In this document: positions 34,285-42,954 of the stretch, piece by piece
Layout: the number at the start of each line of letters is the position of its first letter
Position numbering within the stretch: position 1 is the stretch's first letter
Assembly: GCF_965219715.1 (NCBI RefSeq)
Contig: NZ_OZ244785.1
Location: forward strand, 1 to 64,000
DNA: 64,000 bases
Direction: 5' to 3'
Origin: Bacterioplanoides sp965219715
GTDB taxonomy: Bacteria > Pseudomonadota > Gammaproteobacteria > Pseudomonadales > Oceanobacteraceae
Notes under the pieces: generated by a model
Told to the model about the DNA's origin: nothing
What the model saw: the letters and a program-made list of their open reading frames with translations, nothing else
Database searches by the model: none
Made by a program: the position numbers and the translations under genes

Positions 34285-35310
34285 TTATGACAAATTCTTT
34301 TCAGCCAGTTTTCGTGCGCGGTATTCGCCAGGTGTTAACCCTTGCCACTTTTTAAAGGCACGATGAAAGGTACTGGCTTCGGTAAAGCCCAGGCGTTCGG
34401 CGATGTCGCGAATATTGGCATCGGCCTGTGTCAACATCAGGCTGGCTTCTTCCAATCGGCACTCGTCTTTTAATTTCTGATACGACGTCTGCTCTTCACT
34501 CAGGCGGCGACGTAACGTGGCACCGGAAACTTTCAGAATATCGGCGGTTTCGTTCAGCGCTGGCAGCTCTTCCAGAGGGTACTGGCGGAATAGTTGGCGC
34601 AACTTACCGGTCATGCTCTCATGTGGGTTTGGCCGGGCCAGGAAATCGGCCGGTGAGGTTGCCAGAAAAGCACGCAGTGAAGCCGGAGTCTGACTGACAG
34701 GCAACGACAGCATGCGGGTGGGTATCAGCAAAAAGGTTTCGTTCTGAGAAAATTTTACCGGTGTAGCGAACAATACCTGGTACAACTGATGATGCTGCGG
34801 CGGTGGATAAGCACAGCTGACCGATAACAGCGGAATGCCCTCGCCAACCAACCAGCTGCTGAGACGATGCCAGATGGCCAGTAACGATTCGGCGAGAAAG
34901 AAATCTGGATCGTATTGAGTTTGATGCTCAATAATAATCTTGCTTAAACGTTTGTCTTTTTCCAGGCGAATATTCGGAGCATGGTCGAACAGTGCATAGA
35001 ACTGGCGGGCACGCTGCAGCGCATGCTCCAGCGAGGTGCAGCTGATAATGGCTTTGCACATCATGCTGAAGGTACCAAAGTGGGAGCGAACCTTAGCCAG
35101 GCCCATAAACTCGTCATCGCACTCGCGCCATAAAGTCCCCATCAGCTGAGCGTAATCTTCATGGCTAATGGTAAGCGCCTGTTGCTGCAACAGGCTGCTG
35201 TCGAGTCCGGCTGTTTGCCAGATTTGTTGACGTGAGACACCCAGAGACTCGGCTCCTCTTAAAGGAGCATCAATAAATTCGTAAGGGATTTGAGCGCGAT
35301 GTGAAGTCAT
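34285..35310 (-). CDS. AraC-family regulator (Arabinose_bd-type N-terminus)
   Basis: A 341-aa regulator. Residues about 15-200 match the Arabinose_bd-like ligand domain seen in OruR/ArgR-type AraC proteins; residues about 235-337 form the DNA-binding domain (LGFTEASTFHRAFKKWQGLTPGEYR). The effector is unknown. Single gene on the - strand, 31 bp upstream of the GH13 gene, which it may control. Confidence 0.87.
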   Translation of the reverse strand: MTSHRAQIPYEFIDAPLRGAESLGVSRQQIWQTAGLDSSLLQQQALTISHEDYAQLMGTLWRECDDEFMGLAKVRSHFGTFSMMCKAIISCTSLEHALQRARQFYALFDHAPNIRLEKDKRLSKIIIEHQTQYDPDFFLAESLLAIWHRLSSWLVGEGIPLLSVSCAYPPPQHHQLYQVLFATPVKFSQNETFLLIPTRMLSLPVSQTPASLRAFLATSPADFLARPNPHESMTGKLRQLFRQYPLEELPALNETADILKVSGATLRRRLSEEQTSYQKLKDECRLEEASLMLTQADANIRDIAERLGFTEASTFHRAFKKWQGLTPGEYRARKLAEKNLS

Positions 35311-35391
35311 GGCCTGCGGTTTAGTTCAAAAACACGCAGGCAGTGTGAGCGAATAGGTCAATTATGGCAATAGTTGGCGGTTGGATTCCGA

Positions 35392-36363
35392 CTATTGATG
35401 AGCTTTAGGGTGGTAAAGGGTTGTTTTATTGCCACCTTGTTGCTTTGCATGCAGTAAAGCCTTGTTGGCTGCGTGAATCCAGTCGGTTTCATTAGCAAAT
35501 GTGTTCGAAAATTCAGCAACACCGATGCTGGCGGTGACTTTCAACTGTTGTTCCTGAGTTTGTACGTCCAGTACCTCAATGGTTTTGCGAATACGTTCGG
35601 CAAAACGACTGGCGTTTTCTTCGTTGGTATCAACCAGTAACACAGCAAACAAATCGCCACCAAAGCGGCAGGGCAAATCGGTCTGGCGCATTGTCTGACG
35701 TAACGAGTCAGAAACAATCTTCAGCACTTCATCACCGGTTTTATGGCCATGCTGCGCATTAATTTCAGTCAGGTTATCAACATCAAACACCACCAGAGTG
35801 GACGGATTCTGGCTGCGGCAGCAACGGCTGTATTCGCGCTGAACCTCTTGCTCCCAAACAACCCGGTTAGGCAGTTCGGTGAGGTGGTCTTCGCGGCTCA
35901 GTTGGCCCAGCGAGCGGTTAGCATTTAATGCGTCTTCACGGTTAACCGCCACATCGGTGACGTCGTAAATAATAATGCAGATATGGTCGACGGTTTTATT
36001 AATCGACTCCAGCGGAATAATGCTGGTGTTCTGATACATGGTGGCGGCCCGGCCGGTAATCGGACGGTAGTTTTTAAATTTAAATAAGTACGGCCGTTGT
36101 TCCCAGATGGTAAACGTGCGGGTTTTTAACTGGAAAACTGCTTCTGACTTCTGGGTAAACCAGTCTCGTGGAATTTCATCAAACAGCTCGAATAAATTCT
36201 GCCCTTTGGCATTTTGTGGGCTGATACCACTGTGGCTTTCCATAAAGCCATTCCACAGGTGTATTTCGTAATTGCGATCAAGCACCACAAGGCCAACGTC
36301 GATATTTTGCAAAATATCCATTAACCAGTGAATGTCGCCGATATCAAAATTTGAATCACTCAT
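35392..36363 (-). CDS. PAS-GGDEF protein with degenerate active site
   Basis: A 323-aa protein: PAS domain at about residues 12-140 (VGLVVLDRNYEIHLWNGFME), then a GGDEF domain at about 155-318. The active-site loop reads RFGGDLF (residues 233-239): the fourth position, Glu in working diguanylate cyclases, is Leu238. The allosteric I-site RxxD is intact (RQTD, 226-229). It may therefore bind c-di-GMP without making it, though some variants keep activity. No membrane segments. Last gene of an operon with CheC-like and CheY-like genes; 2-bp gap to CheC. Confidence 0.87.
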   Translation of the reverse strand: MSDSNFDIGDIHWLMDILQNIDVGLVVLDRNYEIHLWNGFMESHSGISPQNAKGQNLFELFDEIPRDWFTQKSEAVFQLKTRTFTIWEQRPYLFKFKNYRPITGRAATMYQNTSIIPLESINKTVDHICIIIYDVTDVAVNREDALNANRSLGQLSREDHLTELPNRVVWEQEVQREYSRCCRSQNPSTLVVFDVDNLTEINAQHGHKTGDEVLKIVSDSLRQTMRQTDLPCRFGGDLFAVLLVDTNEENASRFAERIRKTIEVLDVQTQEQQLKVTASIGVAEFSNTFANETDWIHAANKALLHAKQQGGNKTTLYHPKAHQ

Positions 36364-36365
36364 GA

Positions 36366-36974
36366 TTAATCCAGCAAAAAGTCGATAACATTATTGAGTT
36401 TGTGTACCGAGTCTTCGGTAAACAGCAGTAATAAATCACAGTCGATATTGACGTGTTCAATGGTGTAATGGATTTCAATCGCCAGCGTTTTACTCCACTG
36501 ATGATTGCCACTTTTAAGAATGTCGTCGACCTGACAATGTTGTCCGAGCACAACCGGGTGGCCCTGATTAAAGTGAATTTCCAGTTGCTCACCAATGCCC
36601 TGAATACAGGCGCCGATTAATACCGAGCTGACATCCATCAATAATTCCAGCTCAGCATGACGATCCAGCGGCCCGGTGTAATTCATCAGTGAGGATAAAT
36701 CCTGGAAGCTGGTATCGTTAAACAGCAGCAAGGCTTCACCGGCAATCCCCGAGCCAATAAAGCCCTGGCAAACGGCGGAAATCGCAGCGTCTTTTTCAGC
36801 GTCCTGAATGGCCATGTGCAGTTCGCTGTTTTCAATCAGATTGACCCGCGGAATGGGCAATACGACGTAGGCGTCGAGCAGTCTTGCTAAGCGGTCAGCT
36901 GCCTGACCCATGGCGACGTTGGTCAGCTCCTGATAACAGTCGCGCTGATCTTCGCTCAGAGTTACCTCGCTCAT
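36366..36974 (-). CDS. CheC-like phosphatase
   Basis: A 202-aa CheC/CheX/FliY-type protein. One copy of the phosphatase signature ExxN-x22-P is intact (Glu16, Asn19, Pro42 in ELTNVAMGQAA...LPIP). The second, at about residue 110 (ELLMDVSSVLIG), lacks the Asn. CheC proteins dephosphorylate CheY~P, so the natural target is the CheY-like product encoded 1 bp upstream. Confidence 0.85.
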   Translation of the reverse strand: MSEVTLSEDQRDCYQELTNVAMGQAADRLARLLDAYVVLPIPRVNLIENSELHMAIQDAEKDAAISAVCQGFIGSGIAGEALLLFNDTSFQDLSSLMNYTGPLDRHAELELLMDVSSVLIGACIQGIGEQLEIHFNQGHPVVLGQHCQVDDILKSGNHQWSKTLAIEIHYTIEHVNIDCDLLLLFTEDSVHKLNNVIDFLLD

Positions 36975-36975
36975 A

Positions 36976-37353
36976 TCAGGCCTCCATCGTCAGAATGCCG
37001 TATTCAGCCAGCACGGTGCGTGCTTTGTCGGCATCGATGGGCTTTTTGATAAACGCCATGGCGCCCAGTTTTCGAACTCTTTCCTGGGCGTCGGGCTGAA
37101 TGTCGCCGGATACTACCAGCACCATCGCTGGAAGATCTTCGCGTTTGATGGTTTCCAGCACGCCGTAACCATCCATATTCGGCATGGTCAGATCGAGGAA
37201 GACTACTTCGCCATTGCCCTGACGAATCTGTTCAACGCCTTCCACCCCATCACTGGCAAAATGAACTTCAACGTCCCATTCCGGAGGAAGGGCGCGCGCC
37301 ATTTGCTTTCGTGCAAAGCTGGAGTCGTCGCAAATAAGAACCTTTGTCGCCAT
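36976..37353 (-). CDS. single-domain CheY-like response regulator
   Basis: A 125-aa receiver with no output domain. Acidic pocket Asp9/Asp10, phosphorylation site Asp54 (VFLDLTMPNMDG), Ser82 in VVSGD in place of the usual Thr, and Lys104 in KKP. First gene of the CheY-CheC-GGDEF operon; its kinase is not in the window. Confidence 0.9.
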   Translation of the reverse strand: MATKVLICDDSSFARKQMARALPPEWDVEVHFASDGVEGVEQIRQGNGEVVFLDLTMPNMDGYGVLETIKREDLPAMVLVVSGDIQPDAQERVRKLGAMAFIKKPIDADKARTVLAEYGILTMEA

Positions 37354-37470
37354 AATGTCTCTGGGCCAGTCAATAAATACACTTAAGTAATAGTTGGCCC
37401 CAGGCGATTCGGCAACTTAAAACCCCGACTTCCGCAACGCTGCAGTCATTGATAGAAAGGTGTTTTTATC

Positions 37471-37845
37471 GTGTTTTCGCGACAACGTATTCTGATGCTT
37501 CTTGCGCTGTTGGCAACCGCCGCGCTGGCAGGGCACTGGTGGTTACAGAGCGAGAAAATTTATCATCAGAATCTGAGTGTATTTTGTCAGGCGCTCAGCT
37601 GTCGTTATGAGCTGCAATTACACAATCCCGGCGAACTGCAGGCGATACAGCTGGTGTGGATTGCCCACCAGGTGAATCAGGATCAGGGCCAGATATTCAG
37701 TCTGATTAATAAAAAGACGATTGAAGTTCCGGATCAGCAGGTTTTTATGACGGCGGATAGCCAGCGCACAATTTCCGGACATTTCCGGAAGCCTGCGCGC
37801 ACGGCTTATGTGGTTTTAAAACTGCGTGAGGTCGCAGTTCATTAA
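37471..37845 (+). CDS. small membrane-anchored protein, function unknown
   Basis: A 124-aa protein with an N-terminal signal-anchor (residues 6-24) and a ~100-residue periplasmic part with two Cys (FCQALSCRYEL) that could form a disulfide. The GTG start follows GAAAGG. Not recognised. It lies between the chemotaxis-like operon and a thioesterase and its end nearly touches the convergent thioesterase gene. Confidence 0.65.
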   Translation: MFSRQRILMLLALLATAALAGHWWLQSEKIYHQNLSVFCQALSCRYELQLHNPGELQAIQLVWIAHQVNQDQGQIFSLINKKTIEVPDQQVFMTADSQRTISGHFRKPARTAYVVLKLREVAVH

Positions 37846-37856
37846 CTCAGTGTTGA

Positions 37857-38672
37857 TCAGCGCTTGTCGTAAACCGCAATCAGCTGACGGCTGAGGGCCA
37901 GCAGGATACCGTCCTGGGTGGCGATACGTGCTTCTGTGTGGGCGTAACCGTCATGCGCCTGACGAATCTCCGCTTCGTAAATCAGATAGTCATCACCACG
38001 GATCGGCTGGGCCAGTTGGCTGATCGGAGTAACCATTTCCAGGCTCCAGGTGACACTGGCACAGGGTGCCGGAGACTTCAGCTTTTGAAGTACGGTTGGT
38101 GGCCAGGCGTCGATCAGGGCAACCAGATGCTCATCGCGAATTTCTTCCGGGTGGTCAGAGAAACGCATCATGCCGTGGATATGATTCACTCGGCTGTTGG
38201 TAAACGGAAACTGGCCATCGTGATAAATAAAATCGATATGGCGCACAAACTCGGGTGTGATGCCTTTCAGATAGGGGAGTTTCTGGCCATCTTCTGCTTT
38301 CAGAATGTTTACCGGAGCATGGCTGACATGCACATCCGATTCGCGCTCGCGGCCATAACAGGCATTAAGCAGAGTGGCGACTTTGTTGTCCTGCAGAATC
38401 TGGCCCTGCAAATGGCTGATGGATTTACCGCGACGAATAACCTGAGATTGCAGAGAGCAGGCTTGCTCGGTAAACAACGGACCACAGAAGGCAATGTTTA
38501 ACGAGCGTAACAGGCCATCTTCTGTCGCCTGCTCATTCAGTTGTTTTAGAATCAATGCTGCTGACATGCCGCCAAAGGTAGTCCGTCCCTGACCCCAGCT
38601 TGAGTCCAGCTCAATGTCATTTTGGCCAACCTGGTTCAGGTAAAAATCGATATTGTTCAGTGAATCTGTCAT
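37857..38672 (-). CDS. acyl-CoA thioesterase, double hotdog (4HBT_3/TesB-like)
   Basis: A 271-aa thioesterase-family protein with two hotdog halves: WGQGRTTFGGMSAALIL near the start, and PPTVLQKLKSPAPCASVTWSLEMVTP in the second half. Family members cleave acyl-CoA thioesters. A perfect operator-like dyad sits 28 bp upstream. It is divergent from two PaaI-type thioesterase genes, so three thioesterases cluster here. Confidence 0.83.
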   Translation of the reverse strand: MTDSLNNIDFYLNQVGQNDIELDSSWGQGRTTFGGMSAALILKQLNEQATEDGLLRSLNIAFCGPLFTEQACSLQSQVIRRGKSISHLQGQILQDNKVATLLNACYGRERESDVHVSHAPVNILKAEDGQKLPYLKGITPEFVRHIDFIYHDGQFPFTNSRVNHIHGMMRFSDHPEEIRDEHLVALIDAWPPTVLQKLKSPAPCASVTWSLEMVTPISQLAQPIRGDDYLIYEAEIRQAHDGYAHTEARIATQDGILLALSRQLIAVYDKR

Positions 38673-38700
38673 TGCCCGTATTTCCTGGAATCTTAACTCG

Positions 38701-38719
38701 AAGTTTACGGTGTAAACTT
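38701..38719. promoter_or_regulatory. operator-like perfect dyad upstream of the thioesterase
   Basis: AAGTTTAC-GGT-GTAAACTT, 8-bp arms with a 3-bp spacer, 28 bp upstream of the start at 38672 in the divergent gap. It has the form of a TetR-type site such as those controlling acyl-CoA genes; no cognate regulator is adjacent. Confidence 0.6.
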
Positions 38720-38766
38720 TTGGCCTGCAATGTCTTGGCTAAAACGACCAGTTTACCGTGTGTTCG

Positions 38767-38782
38767 TTGGCATTTATGCCAA
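38767..38782. promoter_or_regulatory. second inverted repeat in the divergent gap
   Basis: TTGGCA-TTTA-TGCCAA, 77 bp before the ATG at 38859. Confidence 0.4.
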
Positions 38783-38858
38783 TTGTGTGCGACAAAATGA
38801 TCATTGCCTATTCTATTAATTCCGGTATAACCGCGCCCTCTGCAGTTAGGTAAGTTTT

Positions 38859-39344
38859 ATGACATCACTTTCCATCGAAACCCGAGCGAAACGCTTCCTT
38901 GCGACTTTACGCCATTGTCAGGTATTAGGTCTGACGGTTGATTGTGCCAGTGAAGACAGTGTGACCATGCGTCTGCCTTATGCTCAGCAAATCGTGGGCA
39001 ACCCGGTTCTGGGCACCGTTCATGGTGGCAGTCTGACAACGCTTATGGATACGGCTTGTGGCACCGCTGTGTTTTCGATATTGCCCGATTTCGAATTATG
39101 TCCAACGCTGGATCTGCGCATGGATTATATGAAGGCGGCAACCCCTGGCCTTGATCTGGTGGCGGTGGCGAAAGCAACCCGTATAGCCAGTAGTGTGGTG
39201 TTTACCGAATGTGAAGTTTACCAGGAAGAAGAGGGTGAACTGGGAGACCTGATTGCTAAGTGTGCCGCTACCTTTATGAGAATTGGTGCCAATATGACAC
39301 CACCGGAATTCCGCGCCAAAATTGAATTCGGAGACGACGCATGA
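38859..39344 (+). CDS. PaaI-type hotdog thioesterase
   Basis: A 161-aa single hotdog protein of the PaaI family. The active-site helix HGGSLTTLMDTACGTAV carries the usual Asp and HGG, and LDLRMDYMKAA forms the central strand. It hydrolyses acyl- or aryl-CoA thioesters. Its stop overlaps the start of the next PaaI-type gene by 4 bp (ATGA). Confidence 0.86.
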   Translation: MTSLSIETRAKRFLATLRHCQVLGLTVDCASEDSVTMRLPYAQQIVGNPVLGTVHGGSLTTLMDTACGTAVFSILPDFELCPTLDLRMDYMKAATPGLDLVAVAKATRIASSVVFTECEVYQEEEGELGDLIAKCAATFMRIGANMTPPEFRAKIEFGDDA

Positions 39345-39826
39345 GTGATTCACCAATTGTGACTCCGGATCAGACATTGGTCGAGAGTACCGCCAGTTTT
39401 GAAGATGTACTGCGCCAGGCACAACAGAGCGGAAATTTTCAGCCGCTGGTCGATAGCATTCCTTACGCCAACCTGATTGGCCTGCAATTTCAGCGGCTGG
39501 GCAAAGACGTTTTGTTTCAACTGCCAAAAAACGACGACAACATCGGTAATCCTATTTTACCGGCTATTCACGGCGGGGTTATTGGCGGCTTTATGGAGTT
39601 GTCTGCATCGCTGCATCTGATTATGAATATGGATTGTGCAACGCTGCCTAAAATGATCGACTTTTCACTCGATTATTTACGCGCCGGTCGTCACCAGGAT
39701 ACCTATGCTGAGTGTCAGGTCTGGCGTCAGGGTACCCGGGTTGCTAACGTTGCAATCAACGCTTGGCAGACTGAGCGTTCCAGCCCGATTGCAACCGCCC
39801 GCGCTCATTTCCTGCTGACAAAATAA
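39341..39826 (+). CDS. PaaI-type hotdog thioesterase, second copy
   Basis: A 161-aa hotdog protein, distant paralogue of the preceding gene. HGGVIGGFMELSASLHL has Glu where the first copy has Asp, and IDFSLDYLRAG is the matching strand. The 4-bp overlap implies translational coupling, and the two products may form a hetero-oligomer. Confidence 0.84.
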   Translation: MSDSPIVTPDQTLVESTASFEDVLRQAQQSGNFQPLVDSIPYANLIGLQFQRLGKDVLFQLPKNDDNIGNPILPAIHGGVIGGFMELSASLHLIMNMDCATLPKMIDFSLDYLRAGRHQDTYAECQVWRQGTRVANVAINAWQTERSSPIATARAHFLLTK

Positions 39827-39914
39827 GTTGCCGCCCAAATAGGTCGCCGTCTAGAGAGCGGCCTTGCCAATAACTTGATAAACTCCGGCTTCTGTTAGTG
39901 ACAGGAGCTTTTAC

Positions 39915-40952
39915 GTGGAATACCGCAAATTAGGTCGTACCGGCCTGGATATCAGTTTAATCGGCTTAGGCACCATGACCTGGGGGAAACAAAACACCCA
40001 GGCAGAAGGCTTTGAGCAAATGGACTATGCGTTGGAACGAGGTATTAATTTTTTTGATACCGCGGAAATGTACGCAATTCCACCGTCTCCGGAAACTTAT
40101 GGCACGACTGAAACCATTATTGGCCAATGGTTTAAAGAGCGTGGCCAGCGCGACAAGGTTATTCTTGCCAGTAAAATTACCGGACCTGGGCTGGCATGGA
40201 TTCGCGACGGTGACATCATTAATCGCGACAACATTATTAAAGCCGTTGAAGACAGCCTGACGCGTTTGCAAACGGATTATATCGATTTATATCAGATGCA
40301 CTGGCCAAATCGTGGCTCTTACCATTTTGGTAAAACCTGGGGATTTGCTCCGCAATTTGATGCCAATAAAGAGCAGGATAATTTCCTCGAAGTATTAAAT
40401 ACCTATCAGGATTTAATTGAGCAGGGAAAAATCCGCCACGTTGGTTTGTCCAATGAAACGGCCTGGGGAATCCAGCAGTGGTTGCGTTTGGCAGAAGAAA
40501 ATAATCTGCCCCGTATGGCCAGTATTCAAAACGAATATTCTCTGTTATGCCGTTATTTTGAGCCTGACCTGGCAGAAATTGCATTGGCAGAAGATTGCGG
40601 CCTGCTGGCCTGGTCACCATTAACCCGTGGCATTCTCAGTGGCAAATATCTGAATGGCGCCAAGCCTGAAGGTGCACGTTTAACTATTGAGACCCGGCCT
40701 GAGCATCGCACCGGTGCCGCCGTTGATGCGGCTGCAGAACAGTATATTAATCTGGCCAAAGAGCATGGTCTTGATCCGTGCCAGATGGCTATTGCTTTTG
40801 TTAACAGCAAGCCATTTGTCAGCTCAACCTTAATTGGTGCGACCAGTATGGAGCAGTTGAAAACCAATATTGATGCGATTGATGTTACTTTGTCGCAGGA
40901 TGTATTGGCAGGCATTGAAGCGATCCGCCGCGAGTATCCCGCTGTATTCTGA
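39915..40952 (+). CDS. tas: aldo/keto reductase, Tas-like
   Basis: A 345-aa NADPH-dependent oxidoreductase. Catalytic tetrad parts are visible: Asp and Tyr in FFDTAEMYAIPP, Lys in ILASKITG and His in YQMHWPNRG. Length and the PETYGTTETIIGQWF insert match the Tas protein of enteric bacteria. The GTG start is preceded by AGGAG with an 8-nt gap. Confidence 0.88.
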   Translation: MEYRKLGRTGLDISLIGLGTMTWGKQNTQAEGFEQMDYALERGINFFDTAEMYAIPPSPETYGTTETIIGQWFKERGQRDKVILASKITGPGLAWIRDGDIINRDNIIKAVEDSLTRLQTDYIDLYQMHWPNRGSYHFGKTWGFAPQFDANKEQDNFLEVLNTYQDLIEQGKIRHVGLSNETAWGIQQWLRLAEENNLPRMASIQNEYSLLCRYFEPDLAEIALAEDCGLLAWSPLTRGILSGKYLNGAKPEGARLTIETRPEHRTGAAVDAAAEQYINLAKEHGLDPCQMAIAFVNSKPFVSSTLIGATSMEQLKTNIDAIDVTLSQDVLAGIEAIRREYPAVF

Positions 40953-41024
40953 CCGGTGTCGTTAGCTGGTTCATCGCTTTAACGGCGTCTAGACTGATAG
41001 TCTGGGCGTTGTTAAGCAGATGTT

Positions 41025-41534
41025 ATGTCGTTAAAAAAACAAGCAGGCTTTTCCATAGTTGAATTGATCGCTGTGGTTGTGATTATCGGAGTATTGGCGG
41101 CTTTGGTCATTCCGAGATTTGCGACCATTGATCGTAATGCGCGCATTGCTACTCTCGAAGGTGTGGCAGCATCAATGCGTTCAAGTATTGCGATAGTACG
41201 TTCCGTTGCGTATTCCCAGGGCTTGTCGATTGCAGCTTCCAATCCGGGAAATCAGGCTGCTTATATTGTTGAAACCGAAGCTGGGCGATCAGAAGTCGAC
41301 TGGCGAAATTTGTGCCCGGAGAGTCGGGCTGAATTGGCTGATTCGCTGGAAATGCGAGATCACATCGGATTACAAACAACACCTGAGCTGAATGTAGTTA
41401 CCGGTAATCAATATACCCGTGTTGGTTATGATATTCGTGGCAGTGGCCCGGTGACAGCCGATGGTTGTTATGTCACCTACGACTCATTTGGCGATCCCAA
41501 TTGCAGCGTTAATATCATCACCACAGATTGTTAA
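41025..41534 (+). CDS. type IV pilin-like (prepilin) protein
   Basis: A 169-aa protein with a class III signal: short basic leader MSLKKQAG, cleavage before Phe, then FSIVELIAVVVIIGVLAALVIP with Glu5. The rest is a pilin-like globular domain with a C-terminal Cys pair (DGCYV, TTDC) as in MSHA-type and pseudopilin proteins. It stands alone without assembly genes nearby. Confidence 0.85.
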   Translation: MSLKKQAGFSIVELIAVVVIIGVLAALVIPRFATIDRNARIATLEGVAASMRSSIAIVRSVAYSQGLSIAASNPGNQAAYIVETEAGRSEVDWRNLCPESRAELADSLEMRDHIGLQTTPELNVVTGNQYTRVGYDIRGSGPVTADGCYVTYDSFGDPNCSVNIITTDC

Positions 41535-41619
41535 TGGTTACCCTTCATGACCCAGCAAGCACTTCATCGTAAAGTCATGGTGGTGTGATATGGTCGCGTT
41601 ATCAAAATAAGGAAGTAAT

Positions 41620-42954
41620 ATGGATATGATGAACTGGCAGCAATTATTGTCACCAATACGGTTTGGCGAACCACAAGGAACTCTGGCCGTAGAACTGGGG
41701 CGCTCGCCATTTCATAAAGATTATGACCGCATTATTTTCTCTTCCGCATTTCGTCGTCTGGATCGTAAAACCCAGGTTCATCCGTTATCTGAAAATGATC
41801 ATATCCATAGCCGTCTGACACACAGCCTGGAAGTGGGCTGTGTTGGCCGTTCACTGGGTACCCGGGTAGGTGAAGCGCTGCAGAATGAACTGCCTGATGC
41901 AATTACTCCGCAGGACCTCGGCGCCATGGTTCAGGCTGCGTGCCTGGCACACGATATTGGTAACCCTCCTTATGGTCACACAGGCGAAGATGCCATTCGT
42001 CATTGGTTTCGTGATCCGCAGAACCAACATTTTCTCGAGGGTTTGAGTGAGCTGGAAAAAGCCGACCTGAAAACGTTTGAAGGCAATGCTCAGGGCTTAC
42101 GCATTGTCACTCAGGTTGAATATCACCGATTTCAGGGAGGAATGCGGCTGACTTATGGCACCTTGGGGGCTTTTCTGAAATACCCGTGGAGTGTTGATTA
42201 TGTCAGTCGTGGCGAACGTAAAAAGTTTGGTTGTTACCAGACTGAGATGCCTATTTTGCGCGAAGTGGCCAGTACCCTGGGTTTGATACAAACCAGCGAG
42301 GACGCATGGTGTCGTCATCCTCTGGTGTACTTATTAGAAGCTGCTGATGATATTTGTTATGGCCTGATCGATCTCGAAGACGGCATTGAAATGGGGCTGC
42401 TGCGTTATCAGGAAGTGGAAGATTTATTGCGACCGTTATTGGCGCAACAGTGGCAGGATTCCAGTCTCGATCTGGAACAGGCTGATAACGATCGCCGGCG
42501 CTTACAAATGTTGCGCGGCCAGGTAATGGAGGCCATGGTCAGTGGGGTCAGTAAAGCATTTGTGCAACAACAAACGGCATTGCTGTCGGGCACGTTAAAA
42601 GGCGATCTGGTTGATTATTGTGAAGGTCCGGTGGCACAGGTGATTTATGCGGCGAAAGATTTAGCCCGTCAGCGAATTTTTAAAGACGGTCGTAAGCTGG
42701 CGGTGGAAATTGGTTCTTATTCAACGCTGGGAATTTTACTGGAAGCTTTTCTTACGGCCGTGCGTCAGCGTATTTGTGAAGGTCAGGCGACGTTTCGCAA
42801 TGAGCGGGTGCTGGAATTAATGGGTAAGTCAGCGCCACAAAGTGACTGGAGTTTGTATCAGGCCTATATGCGTGCACTGGATTATATTTCCGGTATGACT
42901 GACAACTATGCCGCGGACCTGGCACAACAGTTCTCGGGTTATCAGCCGGTTTGA
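41620..42954 (+). CDS. dgt: deoxyguanosinetriphosphate triphosphohydrolase
   Basis: A 444-aa HD-domain dNTPase that releases triphosphate from dGTP or other dNTPs. RLTHSLEVGCVGR, AHDIGNPPYGHTGE (HD metal site), EGNAQGLRIVT and AADDICYGLIDLEDG are classic dGTPase motifs. AAGGAAG lies 5 nt before the ATG. The last 13 bp overlap the convergent hydrolase gene. Confidence 0.92.
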   Translation: MDMMNWQQLLSPIRFGEPQGTLAVELGRSPFHKDYDRIIFSSAFRRLDRKTQVHPLSENDHIHSRLTHSLEVGCVGRSLGTRVGEALQNELPDAITPQDLGAMVQAACLAHDIGNPPYGHTGEDAIRHWFRDPQNQHFLEGLSELEKADLKTFEGNAQGLRIVTQVEYHRFQGGMRLTYGTLGAFLKYPWSVDYVSRGERKKFGCYQTEMPILREVASTLGLIQTSEDAWCRHPLVYLLEAADDICYGLIDLEDGIEMGLLRYQEVEDLLRPLLAQQWQDSSLDLEQADNDRRRLQMLRGQVMEAMVSGVSKAFVQQQTALLSGTLKGDLVDYCEGPVAQVIYAAKDLARQRIFKDGRKLAVEIGSYSTLGILLEAFLTAVRQRICEGQATFRNERVLELMGKSAPQSDWSLYQAYMRALDYISGMTDNYAADLAQQFSGYQPV

